Source of the DNA: Alphaproteobacteria bacterium
GTDB lineage: Bacteria > Pseudomonadota > Alphaproteobacteria > JAVJRE01
NCBI GenBank assembly: GCA_040218575.1
Contig: JAVJRE010000002.1
Location: 248,001 to 312,000, forward strand
Reading direction: 5' to 3'
DNA length: 64,000 bases
Below are positions 1-8,191 of this stretch, in pieces; position 1 is the stretch's first letter, and each line of letters starts with the position of its first letter. Under the pieces are notes generated by a model. The model saw only the letters and a list, made by a program, of their open reading frames with translations. It did not search any database and was not told the origin of the DNA. The translations under genes and the position numbers were made by a program.

Positions 1-115
1 TGACCATGCCGGCGAAGGCGCCGGCGCCGTCCTGCGGACGGGCATCGAGGCCGCCGGACGCGGCCCCCTGGATACGGGCATAGGCGGAAATCACAGCAGT
101 CGGGGTGACAGCCAT
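1..115 (-). CDS. fliE: Flagellar hook-basal body protein FliE, N-terminal part (cut by window edge)
   Basis: The minus strand opens with ATG at 115 and stays open to the window edge, giving 38 residues that begin MAVTPTAVISAYARI. FliE is a small protein that joins the MS ring to the proximal rod. The short fragment alone is not diagnostic. The call rests on its place as third gene after flgB and flgC, the usual flgB-flgC-fliE order. The C-terminal two thirds, and probably fliQ, fliR and flhB, which are absent from this window, lie to the left. Confidence 0.75.
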   Translation of the reverse strand, partial: MAVTPTAVISAYARIQGAASGGLDARPQDGAGAFAGMV

Positions 116-177
116 TATCTAGTCTCCTTGGCTGACGGCCGGTCGGGTCGGGCAACGCAATCCGGCGCCAGGATGAG

Positions 178-591
178 TTAACGACGCAGCAGCTCCACGG
201 TCCGCTGAAGCATGGATCGCGATGCTTCGATGACGCTCAGATTGGCTTCGTAAGAGCGCTGGGCCTCCCGCATATCATTGGCTTCGACCAGCGCGTTGAC
301 GTTGGGAAAGAGAACGTAGCCATCGTCGTCGGCGGCCGGATGGCCGGGTTCGTAACGACGGACAAATTCACTGCGGTCGAGGCCGATGCGGCCGACCTGC
401 ACAAGATTGAGTCCGAGAGAGCGGTCGAGCTCGTTCTCGAAACTGATGGTCTTGCGCCGATACGGCGCAGCACCGGCGGAGTCGCCGGTGGACTGCGCAT
501 TGGCGATGTTCTCCGAGATGACGCGCAGGCGGGTTCCCTGAGCGCGCATACCGGCGGCGGAGATCATCAGGCTCTTGAAAAGAGTCTCCAT
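178..591 (-). CDS. flgC: Flagellar proximal rod protein FlgC
   Basis: FlgC is a proximal rod subunit exported by the flagellar type III apparatus. The 137-residue product begins METLFKSLMISAAGM and has the rod/hook N-terminal signature with SENIANAQST. Its C-terminus has the heptad-like segment EANDMREAQRSYEAN typical of FlgC. The open frame extends nine codons upstream, but METLF aligns with the usual FlgC start. It lies 10 bases downstream of flgB and 62 bases upstream of fliE in one minus-strand operon. Confidence 0.93.
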   Translation of the reverse strand: METLFKSLMISAAGMRAQGTRLRVISENIANAQSTGDSAGAAPYRRKTISFENELDRSLGLNLVQVGRIGLDRSEFVRRYEPGHPAADDDGYVLFPNVNALVEANDMREAQRSYEANLSVIEASRSMLQRTVELLRR

Positions 592-601
592 GAGCGATTC
601 T

Positions 602-1006
602 CTAGCTGTTGCGACCAAGGACGGTGCGGAACATGGCGATGTGCCGGCGATACAGGCCGGTCATGGTCTGATAGTTGACGCTGGCCTCGCCAACCTTCAT
701 GAGCTCCTCTTCGAGCACCACGGAATTACCGGAAAGCGTGGTTTCCACCGGCCGGCGATCCGCTTCGGCGCGAAACGGGCCAGGCCGACTGGCCGAGGCC
801 AGATGGGCGCCGTGGGTCGTCGCCGGCGGCAGGCGGTCCTCGGTGGAGCGCAGCAGCTCACGGAAGTTCAGCGGCTTGAGGTCGCGCGGCCGGTACTGCG
901 GCGTATCGGCGTTGGCAATGTTCTGGGCCAGCACATCCTGACGCTGTTGCAGCCAGGTCATGCGCCGGGTGAGCATTCCGAACAACGGGATCTGGGTGAA
1001 GTCCAT
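602..1006 (-). CDS. flgB: Flagellar proximal rod protein FlgB
   Basis: FlgB is a rod subunit that assembles on FliE. The 134-residue product begins MDFTQIPLFGMLTRRM and carries the motif LAQNIANADTPQYRPRDL, the FlgB form of the rod/hook N-terminal signature. The frame is open 12 codons further upstream, but the start at 1006 gives the usual length and N-terminus. It is the first gene of the flgB-flgC-fliE operon and diverges from csrA. The intergenic region holds a CtrA-like box. Confidence 0.93.
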   Translation of the reverse strand: MDFTQIPLFGMLTRRMTWLQQRQDVLAQNIANADTPQYRPRDLKPLNFRELLRSTEDRLPPATTHGAHLASASRPGPFRAEADRRPVETTLSGNSVVLEEELMKVGEASVNYQTMTGLYRRHIAMFRTVLGRNS

Positions 1007-1108
1007 TCGGCCCCGGGTTCCTGCCGCCGCCAACCCGATCACGGGCGGCCGGCGGCCGAGATAGCTACAATTCGCGCTAAATTGCCGTGGCAGAGTGGCA
1101 AGCCAGTG

Positions 1109-1123
1109 TTAAGAAGAGGTAAA
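1109..1123. promoter_or_regulatory. Candidate CtrA-like box, TTAA-N7-TAAA
   Basis: The sequence reads TTAA, GAAGAGG, TAAA. It has the 7-base spacing of the CtrA consensus TTAA-N7-TTAA, with one mismatch in the second half. It lies between the divergent flgB (minus) and csrA (plus), about 45 bases before csrA. The same variant recurs at 22477 and 63848. Assignment is by motif only. Confidence 0.35.
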
Positions 1124-1167
1124 GGTATCAGGTCAGACACGGGGACCAAGGGACAGGACGGCCCGAA

Positions 1168-1446
1168 ATGCTCTATCTCACGCGAAAAGTCGGCGATTCC
1201 GTCATTATCAACGACACGGTGGAAGTGACCGTGGTGGAAATCCGCGGCAAGTCCATCAAGCTGGGCTTTGAGTTTCCGCCCGATACCACGGTCCTGCGCC
1301 GCGAAGTGCATGAACGGATCCAGGCGGAGAACCGCGCCGCCGCAGCCGGTGGCGACGATCTGGTCCACGCCCTGGGCCAGACAGGCCAGACGAACCCGAC
1401 AGCATCGACAGCACGATCACCGGGCGACGACGAGCCCGGCGACTAG
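1168..1446 (+). CDS. csrA: Carbon storage regulator CsrA (translational regulator)
   Basis: CsrA is an RNA-binding dimer that blocks ribosome access at GGA motifs in mRNA leaders and often controls flagellin synthesis. The product begins MLYLTRKVGDSVIIND and has IKLGFEFP and VLRREVHERI, the canonical core with the RNA-binding arginine of the C-terminal helix. At 92 residues it exceeds the usual 60-70. The extra tail is low in complexity (AAAAGGDD, then a polar region). A fliW gene for its antagonist lies at 28213, and a CsrA-type hairpin lies in the flagellin 1 leader, so regulation of flagellin is the likely role. Confidence 0.95.
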   Translation: MLYLTRKVGDSVIINDTVEVTVVEIRGKSIKLGFEFPPDTTVLRREVHERIQAENRAAAAGGDDLVHALGQTGQTNPTASTARSPGDDEPGD

Positions 1447-1552
1447 GCTTGCGCGTATCAGGCCGGACGGCCCCGGCTTTCACCCTTCGTTAAGCATAAT
1501 TGCCGGACACTGGGCGCCTGCATGTCGGCCGATTGCCGATGGGAGTGCGCTG

Positions 1553-1912
1553 GTGCCAACCAAACCGCCGAAGTCTGACCGTGCCATAGCTGAAGACGGC
1601 GATCCGCATGACGCCGTGACCCCGGTCGCCATCGCCCTGCACTACGCCATGGAGAGCGACCCGGCACCGCGCATTACCGCCAGCGGCCGCGGCCGGCTGG
1701 CCCGGCAGATTCTTGCGCTGGCCTGGGAACGCGGCATCAAGGTCCGCGAAGACGCCGACCTGGCGGAACTGCTGGCAGCATTCGATGTGGACAGCGAAAT
1801 CCCGCTGGAGGCCTTTGCCGCCGTGGCCGAAATCCTTTCCTACGTCTATCAGGCCAATGGCCGCTTGCCGGCCCTGGCGGAGCCTGAGCTCAATCCGGGA
1901 GCCTCTGCATGA
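1553..1912 (+). CDS. FlhB C-terminal-domain-like protein (export switch paralogue)
   Basis: This 119-residue protein resembles the cytoplasmic C-terminal domain of FlhB/YscU export-switch proteins, without the membrane domain. Matching segments are TPVAIALHYAM, SGRGRLARQILALAWERGIK and a tail ending AEILSYVYQANGR. The autocleavage motif NPTH is missing, and the corresponding region reads GDPHDAVTP. The GTG start at 1553 has GGGAG seven bases upstream. Such short FhlB-type proteins are common in flagellar clusters. A role modulating export substrate choice is inference. The frame overlaps the next gene by four bases (ATGA). Confidence 0.82.
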   Translation: MPTKPPKSDRAIAEDGDPHDAVTPVAIALHYAMESDPAPRITASGRGRLARQILALAWERGIKVREDADLAELLAAFDVDSEIPLEAFAAVAEILSYVYQANGRLPALAEPELNPGASA

Positions 1913-2277
1913 GCGACAAGAATGACAGCCAGGCGTCAGCCAGGTCCGCCGAGGCCAGTGTTGAGGCGGCCGGCCGCGCGTTGGCCCGCGCCATCGCTCA
2001 GGTCGGCGCCGCCACGGAAAATGTCCGCAACGGCGGTGTCGCCGACCTGTCCACTCTGGACGAGACCGTGCGCGATCTTTGCGCCCACGCCGAGAACAGC
2101 GTGGGCAGCGACCGGCAGGCGCTGCGCCCGCAACTTATGGTTCTGGTCTCTGACCTGGACGCCCTGGCCGAGCGCATGAAGGCGCAACAGAGCGACATCC
2201 GTAAGGACCTCGACAAAACAGGCCAGCGCCAGCGGGCGACCGACGCCTACAGCCGACCGTCGCGCAAGAAGCCCTAA
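1909..2277 (+). CDS. Small uncharacterised protein in flagellar operon
   Basis: I do not recognise this 122-residue protein. It is soluble, has no signal peptide or membrane segment, and looks mostly helical. It has alanine-rich stretches near residues 10-40 and a charged segment ending in KAQQSDIRKDLDKTGQRQR, and its tail is basic. It starts in a four-base overlap with the FlhB-like gene and ends 12 bases before fliO, so it is translationally coupled to export-apparatus genes. An export or assembly accessory role is possible but only inferred from the context. Confidence 0.7.
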   Translation: MSDKNDSQASARSAEASVEAAGRALARAIAQVGAATENVRNGGVADLSTLDETVRDLCAHAENSVGSDRQALRPQLMVLVSDLDALAERMKAQQSDIRKDLDKTGQRQRATDAYSRPSRKKP

Positions 2278-2289
2278 GCCACCGACATC

Positions 2290-2604
2290 ATGGATTTCAC
2301 AACCATTGCCCGGTTCGTCCTGGCGCTCTTCGTCGTCCTTGGCCTGATCGGCGTGGCGGCCTGGCTGCTGCGCCGCTTCGGCGCCGGCATCCTGGGGCGG
2401 GGCCAGAGCTTCGGCCGGGCCCGACGGCTTGGCGTCGTGGAACAGACCTCGCTTGATGCCCGCAACCGCCTGTTCCTGGTGCGGCGGGACGATGCGGAGC
2501 ACCTGATTCTGGTCGGACCCGGTCAGAGCTGCGTTGTCGAAAGCAGCATTCGTCGTTCCGCCACAGATATTGCTGCCGCCGGTCCGGAGGGCAGCCCGCA
2601 ATGA
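2290..2604 (+). CDS. fliO: Flagellar biosynthetic protein FliO
   Basis: FliO is a single-span membrane protein that helps assemble the FliP ring of the flagellar export gate. The 104-residue product has one strong N-terminal membrane helix (about residues 7-27). It continues with LRRFGAGILG and a compact domain with RRLGVVEQTSLDARNRLFLV and HLILVGPG, a pattern typical of FliO. It overlaps fliP by four bases, the common fliO-fliP arrangement. Confidence 0.88.
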   Translation: MDFTTIARFVLALFVVLGLIGVAAWLLRRFGAGILGRGQSFGRARRLGVVEQTSLDARNRLFLVRRDDAEHLILVGPGQSCVVESSIRRSATDIAAAGPEGSPQ

Positions 2605-3368
2605 TCGCCGCCGCCCCGCTGAGTGACCGCGCCGGCCGCTGGCTGGCCCGGGTTCTGCCGGTGGCCACCTTGCTGCTCGTCATGGCGACACCGGCCATGG
2701 GGCAGAGCCTGGACATCGATTTCGGCGAAGGTGGCAGCGCCACCGGCCGGCTGGTTCAGCTTCTGCTGATTCTGACCGTCCTGACGTTGGCCCCCTCCAT
2801 CATCATCATGGTGACCAGCTTCACCAGAATCATCGTCGTGCTGAGCTTCCTGCGCAACGCCATCGGCATGCCGCAAACACCGCCGAACATGGTCATGGTA
2901 AGCCTGGCTCTGTTCCTGACGGCGTTCATCATGGCGCCGACTCTGGAACGGGCCTATGACGAGGCGCTGGTGCCGCTGATGGCGGAAGAGATTGACGAAG
3001 CCGAGGCGTTCGAACGGGCGTCGGGACCAGTCCGTGATTTCATGTTGCGCCATGTCAGGCCGCAGGACCTGAACCTGTTCCTGGACATTTCCGGGGCCGA
3101 GCCCGTAACCAGCGCCGAAGCGACGCCGCTGCGGGCGCTGGTGCCGGCCTTCATGATCAGCGAGTTGCGACGCGCTTTTGAGATCGGCTTCTTGCTGTTT
3201 GTTCCTTTCCTCATTATCGACCTGGTGGTGGCCTCGGTGCTGATGAGCATGGGCATGCTGATGCTGCCGCCGGTCTTGATCTCCCTGCCCTTCAAGCTGA
3301 TTTTCTTCGTCCTTGTTGACGGCTGGTATCTGGTGGCCGGTTCGCTGGTGCAGAGCTTCGGCACCTGA
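2601..3368 (+). CDS. fliP: Flagellar type III export gate protein FliP
   Basis: FliP forms the core of the export gate with FliQ and FliR. The 255-residue product has a cleavable N-terminal signal (about residues 1-34, ending MATPAMG), as FliP often does. Further segments are MVTSFTRIIVVLSFLRNAIG, MPQTPPNMVMVSLALFLT, FMISELRRAFEIGF and SMGMLMLPPVLISLPFKL, all hallmarks of the family. FliQ and FliR are not next to it, because the plus-strand run ends here and meets the convergent lactonase gene 22 bases on. Confidence 0.96.
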   Translation: MIAAAPLSDRAGRWLARVLPVATLLLVMATPAMGQSLDIDFGEGGSATGRLVQLLLILTVLTLAPSIIIMVTSFTRIIVVLSFLRNAIGMPQTPPNMVMVSLALFLTAFIMAPTLERAYDEALVPLMAEEIDEAEAFERASGPVRDFMLRHVRPQDLNLFLDISGAEPVTSAEATPLRALVPAFMISELRRAFEIGFLLFVPFLIIDLVVASVLMSMGMLMLPPVLISLPFKLIFFVLVDGWYLVAGSLVQSFGT

Positions 3369-3390
3369 ACGGGTTCAGCCCGGCCAACCT

Positions 3391-4443
3391 TCAGCGCGGC
3401 TGGACAAACGTGACCCAGTTGGGGCCGCCTGGCGAGGTGATCGTGTGCCGGTGGTCGAGGACGCCGCTTGCCGGATCAATCCCGTAGACCGCCAGCCGGT
3501 GGGAGTGAAGGCCGGCGGCCACCAGCCAGCAGCCATCAGGCGACACCGCAAAACCACGGGGATGGGTTTCTGTCCGCCAGTGGCCAATCGGTGACAGGCC
3601 CGTGCCGTCCTGGCTGACGGCAAAGCCGGCCAACGTGTTTGAGCCGCGCACCGAAGCGTAGAGAAAGCGGCTGTCCGGCGTCAAATGGATGTCGGCGGCG
3701 GCGGCCGGACCGCTGAACCCTGGCGGACAGGCGTCACACATTTGGATCGGCGTGGGGATAGCTGAGGGGACCGGCGCGCCTGGCATGTCGTCCACCGGCA
3801 GAATGACCAGCGAGCCGTCGCTTTCATTAAGCAGATAGAGCACCGCGCCCGAAGGGTGGAAAGCGATGTGGCGGGGACCGGCCCCGTCATGCATCACGAT
3901 CCGCCGGGCCGCCGCTTCATCAACCCGACCGCTCGCCGGATCGAACGGCAGACGAAGAACGCAATTGCCGTCGCGACACGGGACGAAGAGCTGGCGGTTC
4001 TTCAGATCAGCCAGAATGCAGTGAGCGGCGGCGGGAGTGTCGACGATTTGTGTGGCCTGCGCCGCGACGGCGCCGTCGTTATCTATGGCCGCCACGGCCA
4101 GACAACTGCCGGTAAACGATGCGCCGAGAAGATAGCGGCCGCCGCGGTCAGTGGCGATATAGGCGAAGTTGGCAGCCGCCGGGGTCACCCCAAGCGGGCG
4201 CAGGCGACCGGCCGCGCCGTCTATGCGAAAGCTGGCGATGGCCCAGGGCTCGCTACGCAGCGCCACATGGAGGGTTCGATTGTCCGGCGACAGCGCCATA
4301 GGCATGGCGATGCCAGGAACCGGCAGGCGCTGGGCTTCGGCCAGATACCCCGTAGCCGTGTTGAAGGAGAACACTGCGACCTCGCGGCTGTCGGCGTGGC
4401 TGACACAGACAAAGGGTGCAGGAGACGAGGTGGCGGCGCTCAC
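3391..4443 (-). CDS. Lactonase family (6-phosphogluconolactonase-like) beta-propeller protein
   Basis: The 350-residue protein has repeated beta-propeller blades, for example MALSPDNRTLHVALRS, HIAFHPSGAVLYLLNESDGS, DIHLTPDSRFLYASVRGSN and GFAVSPDGCWLVAAG. This is the pattern of the seven-bladed lactonase family. There is no export signal, so it is probably cytoplasmic. It begins nine bases after the uronate dehydrogenase stop, so the two form one operon. Uronate dehydrogenase releases aldarolactones, so hydrolysis of that lactone to an aldarate is a reasonable proposal. The substrate cannot be read from sequence. Confidence 0.83.
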   Translation of the reverse strand: MSAATSSPAPFVCVSHADSREVAVFSFNTATGYLAEAQRLPVPGIAMPMALSPDNRTLHVALRSEPWAIASFRIDGAAGRLRPLGVTPAAANFAYIATDRGGRYLLGASFTGSCLAVAAIDNDGAVAAQATQIVDTPAAAHCILADLKNRQLFVPCRDGNCVLRLPFDPASGRVDEAAARRIVMHDGAGPRHIAFHPSGAVLYLLNESDGSLVILPVDDMPGAPVPSAIPTPIQMCDACPPGFSGPAAAADIHLTPDSRFLYASVRGSNTLAGFAVSQDGTGLSPIGHWRTETHPRGFAVSPDGCWLVAAGLHSHRLAVYGIDPASGVLDHRHTITSPGGPNWVTFVQPR

Positions 4444-4452
4444 CGGGCAAGC

Positions 4453-5250
4453 CTAATGATCGGCCGCTTCGTAGGCGCCGCCATGGCGGCCCCATTGCGG
4501 TGGCCCGTCCACGTCAACATTCTCTTCACGCAAACGCCCGGCCCAGCTTTCCGCATCGTCCGACGGCCGGTAGCCGATGGCCGACCAGTTGGTTTCGCCC
4601 ACCCGCAGGCGGCGGTTGGCCGACATGCCCACAACAATGGCCGCGCCGACATCGGGCTGCTTCAAGGCGCGGTCGAACAGAGCCACGCCATCAGCCGGAC
4701 TGAGCCAGGTTGACAGATGGCGCTGCTCGGTCGGCCGTTCGGTGAAGCTGCCGATACGCAGGCTGACAGATTCTATGCCGTGCTTGTCCCAGTAGTAGCG
4801 CAGCAGCGTTTCGCCAAAGACCTTGGTGACCCCATAGAAGCTGTCAGGCCGTGGCGGATCCGTCACGGTGACCGGATGGTCGACCGGAGCCATGCCATAG
4901 GCATGGTTGGACGAGGCAAAGACGATGCGCCGCACACCATGCGTCCGGGCGGCCTCAAACAGGATATAGAGACCGTGCACGTTGGTGCGATACATGGTGG
5001 CAAAATCACGCGGATCCGGCGCGCCGGCCAGATGGACCAGCGCATCGACACCGGCCAGCGCGCTATCCAGCGCCGGCCCGTCCAGCAGGTCGGCTTGAAT
5101 CACCTCCTCCGCCGCCGCGGCGGGCCCGAGCGGCGCCACGTCCAGCAGCCGCAGGCAGCCATGTCTGCCGGCCAGTCCGGACCGCAAGACCCGGCCGATG
5201 GCGCCAGCGGCGCCGGTAATCAGCACACGGCCATAGCGCAGATCATCCAT
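4453..5250 (-). CDS. udh: NAD-dependent uronate dehydrogenase (SDR/epimerase fold)
   Basis: The 265-residue protein is an extended short-chain dehydrogenase with the nucleotide motif GAAGAIG (residues 13-19) and a catalytic Tyr139/Lys143 pair in FYGVTKVFGE. The segments RIVFASSNHAYG, SVSLRIGSFTERP and LSTWLSPAD closely match bacterial uronate dehydrogenases. These oxidise glucuronate or galacturonate to aldarolactones. It is first in an operon with the lactonase gene and diverges from the TRAP transporter genes. A related NAD-dependent sugar epimerase or dehydratase is the main alternative. Confidence 0.8.
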   Translation of the reverse strand: MDDLRYGRVLITGAAGAIGRVLRSGLAGRHGCLRLLDVAPLGPAAAAEEVIQADLLDGPALDSALAGVDALVHLAGAPDPRDFATMYRTNVHGLYILFEAARTHGVRRIVFASSNHAYGMAPVDHPVTVTDPPRPDSFYGVTKVFGETLLRYYWDKHGIESVSLRIGSFTERPTEQRHLSTWLSPADGVALFDRALKQPDVGAAIVVGMSANRRLRVGETNWSAIGYRPSDDAESWAGRLREENVDVDGPPQWGRHGGAYEAADH

Positions 5251-5268
5251 GCCCCGATCCTAGGAAGG

Positions 5269-5296
5269 GCAGCCGGGTGTGTGCAAGCGGCTGCAC
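5269..5296. promoter_or_regulatory. Inverted repeats in the udh/dctQ divergent promoter region
   Basis: The 109-base gap between divergent udh and dctQ contains two overlapping inverted repeats. GCAGCCG pairs with CGGCTGC (arms 5269-5275 and 5288-5294). GTGCA pairs with TGCAC (5281-5285 and 5292-5296). Either could be an operator for coordinated control of the two divergent units. No regulator gene is adjacent. Confidence 0.25.
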
Positions 5297-5359
5297 CTTC
5301 TCATCACCCGCCGGCCACGCTAGCTTGACCGACCGGAGAGCAACCGACGGCCCACTGCT

Positions 5360-5908
5360 ATGACGCTCGTGGCACGCCTCGTTCTGGCGATCAGCGCGTT
5401 CAACACCGCGCTTGGCCGCGCCTTGTGCTGGCTGACCCTGGGCATTGTGCTGGTCTGCTTTCTGGTGGTGGTCCTGCGCTATGTCTTCTCCATCGGCTTT
5501 GTGTGGCTGCAGGATCTCTACGTCTGGCTGAACGGGATCATGTTCACCGGCGTTGCCGCGTTTACCCTGCTGCGCGATGGCCATGTACGGGTGGACATCT
5601 TCTACCGTAAAGCGACCGTCCGCAGCCGGGCATGGGTCGACCTGATCGGTACGCTTGTATTCCTGTTCCCCTTTACAGTGTCGGTGGTCATCTGGAGCTG
5701 GCCCTATGTGGCGCGCTCGTGGCGCTTCATGGAATCCTCATCCAACATTGGCGGTATGCCCGGTCTCTTCGTGCTGAAGAGCTTCATCCTGGTGTTTGCC
5801 GGTCTGGTCATGCTGCAGGGCGTCGCCATGGCGCTGCGGGCGGTGCTGGAGCTGGCGCGGCACAGCCACCTGCTGCCGTCGCATCTGCGCTATAGCGAAG
5901 ACCGCTAA
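5360..5908 (+). CDS. dctQ: TRAP transporter small permease (DctQ family)
   Basis: This 182-residue inner-membrane protein has four hydrophobic segments (about 18-40, 55-77, 95-117, 135-157). DctQ features include FVWLQDLYVWLNGIMFTGVA and LLRDGHVRVDIFYRKA. DctQ is the small membrane subunit of TRAP transporters, which import organic acids using an ion gradient. It is followed after four bases by the large permease and diverges from udh. Proximity to udh hints at uronate or sugar-acid import, but the substrate is not determined by sequence. Confidence 0.92.
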   Translation: MTLVARLVLAISAFNTALGRALCWLTLGIVLVCFLVVVLRYVFSIGFVWLQDLYVWLNGIMFTGVAAFTLLRDGHVRVDIFYRKATVRSRAWVDLIGTLVFLFPFTVSVVIWSWPYVARSWRFMESSSNIGGMPGLFVLKSFILVFAGLVMLQGVAMALRAVLELARHSHLLPSHLRYSEDR

Positions 5909-5912
5909 CCGC

Positions 5913-7304
5913 ATGGACGCGCTGGTGATCGGCGAGATCCTCGCCGTCTGTATGTTCTTTGGCATCATCGCCGTGCTTCTGGCCGGATTTCCCGTTGCCC
6001 TGACACTGGCTGGGACATCACTGATATTCGCTCTGCTAGGCTGGCTGGTCGGCGCGTTCGATGCCTCCAACCTGGCCAGCATTCCGGCCCGCTACACCGG
6101 TCTGATGGCAAACGAAGTGCTGGTGGCGGTGCCCCTGTTCATCTTTATGGGCGTAATGCTGGAGCGCTCCGGTCTGGCCGAGCAGCTTCTGGTGACCATG
6201 GGCCGGCTGTTCGGCGCCCTGCGCGGCGGTCTTGGCCTGTCGGTCATTATCGTCGGCGCCATGCTGGCCGCATCCACCGGTATCGTCGGCGCGACGGTGG
6301 TGACCATGGGCCTGCTGAGCCTGCCGGCGATGCTGAAGGCCGGCTACAAACCGGAGATGGCCAGCGGAATCATCTGCGCCTCAGGAACCCTGGGCCAGAT
6401 TATTCCACCGTCAACGGTACTGATCTTCATGGGTGACATGCTGGCCGGCATGAACGCGCAGGTGCAGATGGCCAAAGGCAATTTTGCGCCAACGCCGGTA
6501 TCGGTCGGCGACCTGTTTGCCGGCGCTTTTCTGCCGGGGCTCCTGTTAGTGACGCTGTATATGGCGTGGGTGGTATTCAAGGCGGTAAGCGACCCCGAAA
6601 GCAGCCCGGCCCTGCAAACCACGGCCGAGGAGCGACGCACCTTGCTGCGCGACGTCGGAGTCGCCCTGGTGCCGCCGATGACGCTGATCCTGGCGGTGCT
6701 GGGCTCGATCCTCAGCGGCATCGCTACGGCGACCGAAGCGGCGGCCGTCGGCGCCATCGGCGCCAGTGTCATGGCCCTGATGCGCGGTCGCCTGACCACC
6801 GCCAACCTGCGGGCGGTGGTGACCGAGACGGCGGTCATTACCTCCATGATCTTCATCATTATCTTCGGCGCCATGGTGTTCTCCATCGTCTTTCGGATGC
6901 TGGGCGGCGGCCAGCTGGTGGAGGAGCTACTGACCAGTCTGCCGGGCGGCGTCGCGGGCGCCGTGCTGTTTGTCATGGCACTGATGTTCGTTCTGGGGTT
7001 CATTCTCGATACCTTCGAGATCATTTTCATCGTCATCCCCATTACCGCCCCGGTACTCCTGGCCATGGACGTCAGCCCGCTGTGGCTGGGCGTGATGGTC
7101 GGAGTCAATCTGCAAACCAGCTTCCTGACGCCGCCGTTCGGCTTTTCCCTCTTCTATCTGCGTGGCGTAGCGCCGCCCGAAGTGTCCACCGGGCAGATCT
7201 ACCGCGGCGTGATTCCATTCGTCGGCCTGCAAATCCTTGCCATGGTCCTGTTGTTCCTGTTCCCGGAGCTGGCGACCTGGCTGCCCGCACAGATATTCGG
7301 GTAA
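5913..7304 (+). CDS. dctM: TRAP transporter large permease (DctM family)
   Basis: This 463-residue polytopic protein begins MDALVIGEILAV and has about a dozen membrane segments. DctM signatures include VAVPLFIFMGVMLERSGLAE, STGIVGATVVTMGLLSLPAM, ASGTLGQIIPPSTVLIFMGD and NLQTSFLTPPFGFSLFYLRG. It forms the translocation subunit with DctQ and accepts ligand from a periplasmic DctP protein. The frame is open further upstream, but the ATG at 5913 directly follows the dctQ stop and gives the family N-terminus. Confidence 0.94.
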   Translation: MDALVIGEILAVCMFFGIIAVLLAGFPVALTLAGTSLIFALLGWLVGAFDASNLASIPARYTGLMANEVLVAVPLFIFMGVMLERSGLAEQLLVTMGRLFGALRGGLGLSVIIVGAMLAASTGIVGATVVTMGLLSLPAMLKAGYKPEMASGIICASGTLGQIIPPSTVLIFMGDMLAGMNAQVQMAKGNFAPTPVSVGDLFAGAFLPGLLLVTLYMAWVVFKAVSDPESSPALQTTAEERRTLLRDVGVALVPPMTLILAVLGSILSGIATATEAAAVGAIGASVMALMRGRLTTANLRAVVTETAVITSMIFIIIFGAMVFSIVFRMLGGGQLVEELLTSLPGGVAGAVLFVMALMFVLGFILDTFEIIFIVIPITAPVLLAMDVSPLWLGVMVGVNLQTSFLTPPFGFSLFYLRGVAPPEVSTGQIYRGVIPFVGLQILAMVLLFLFPELATWLPAQIFG

Positions 7305-7307
7305 GCT

Positions 7308-8159
7308 ATGGCCATGAACAGAACGCCACACGCTCTGGTCGAGCCGCAATGGCTGGAGGACCATCTGGACGACCCGAACCTGCGGGTCGTGGCCCTTAAC
7401 TGGACCGGCGGCGAAGACTTCGCCCGCGGCCATATTCCCACCGCCCAGTTCTGGGACTGGAAGGCTATGTTGTGGGACCCGCTGAAACGGGATTTTCCCA
7501 CCCCGCAGGCCTTCGCCGAACGCTGCGCCGCGGCTGGGATCGGCAACCACACGACGGTCGTGTTCTATGGCGATCCAGCCCTGCAGTTCGGTACATACGC
7601 CTGGTGGGTGTTCCGCCTGTGCGGCCACCCGGACGCACGGGTTCTCAACGGCGGCCGGCGCCGCTGGGAGGCGGAGGGGCGCCGGCTTACAACCGAGTTG
7701 GCGGCGATCAGGCCTATGACCTACACGCCGGTGGCCAGGCCCGATGAGCAGGCCACACGGGCCACCCGCGATGATGTTCTGGCCAGCCTGGACCGCGGTG
7801 ATACGGTGCTTCTGGACCACCGCTCGCCAGAGGAATACAGCGGTGAACGGGTCAGTCCGCCGAATTCACCCGATCACGGCGCCGAACGCACCGGCCGCAT
7901 CCCTGGCGCCCGGCCGCTGCATTTCGAAGAGCTGCTGGCAGCGGACGGTTCCTTCAGGCCGGCCGACGAGCTGCGGCGGTTATTTGTCGAACAGGGCGCC
8001 ACCCCCGACAAACGGATCATTTCCTATTGTCGTCTGAGCCATCGGGCGACGCTGGCCTGCTTCGCCATGACCCAGATTCTGGGCTATCCCGACGTCAGGA
8101 GTTATGACGGGTCATGGACCGAATGGGGCAGCCTGGTGGGTGTTCCCATAGAACGGTGA
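7308..8159 (+). CDS. Sulfurtransferase with two rhodanese domains
   Basis: The 283-residue protein has tandem rhodanese domains, the N-terminal one inactive and the C-terminal one with a candidate catalytic Cys241 in ISYCRLSHRATL. Family segments include ARGHIPTAQFWDW, VVFYGDP, NGGRRRWEAEG, HRSPEEYSGE and SYDGSWTEWG. It resembles bacterial thiosulfate or 3-mercaptopyruvate sulfurtransferases. The loop after the cysteine (RLSHR) differs from the common RIGERS or GSGVT loops, so substrate choice is uncertain. It starts three bases after dctM and splits the TRAP permease genes from dctP. Confidence 0.88.
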   Translation: MAMNRTPHALVEPQWLEDHLDDPNLRVVALNWTGGEDFARGHIPTAQFWDWKAMLWDPLKRDFPTPQAFAERCAAAGIGNHTTVVFYGDPALQFGTYAWWVFRLCGHPDARVLNGGRRRWEAEGRRLTTELAAIRPMTYTPVARPDEQATRATRDDVLASLDRGDTVLLDHRSPEEYSGERVSPPNSPDHGAERTGRIPGARPLHFEELLAADGSFRPADELRRLFVEQGATPDKRIISYCRLSHRATLACFAMTQILGYPDVRSYDGSWTEWGSLVGVPIER

Positions 8160-8191
8160 TGGTGGAGCGGCGGCCGCGCCCACATGGAAAA

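Noticed and set aside
6344-7108. Minus-strand ORF opposite dctM
   Set aside because: Composition is dominated by M, T, R and S with no motif, and dctM has strong family features on the other strand.
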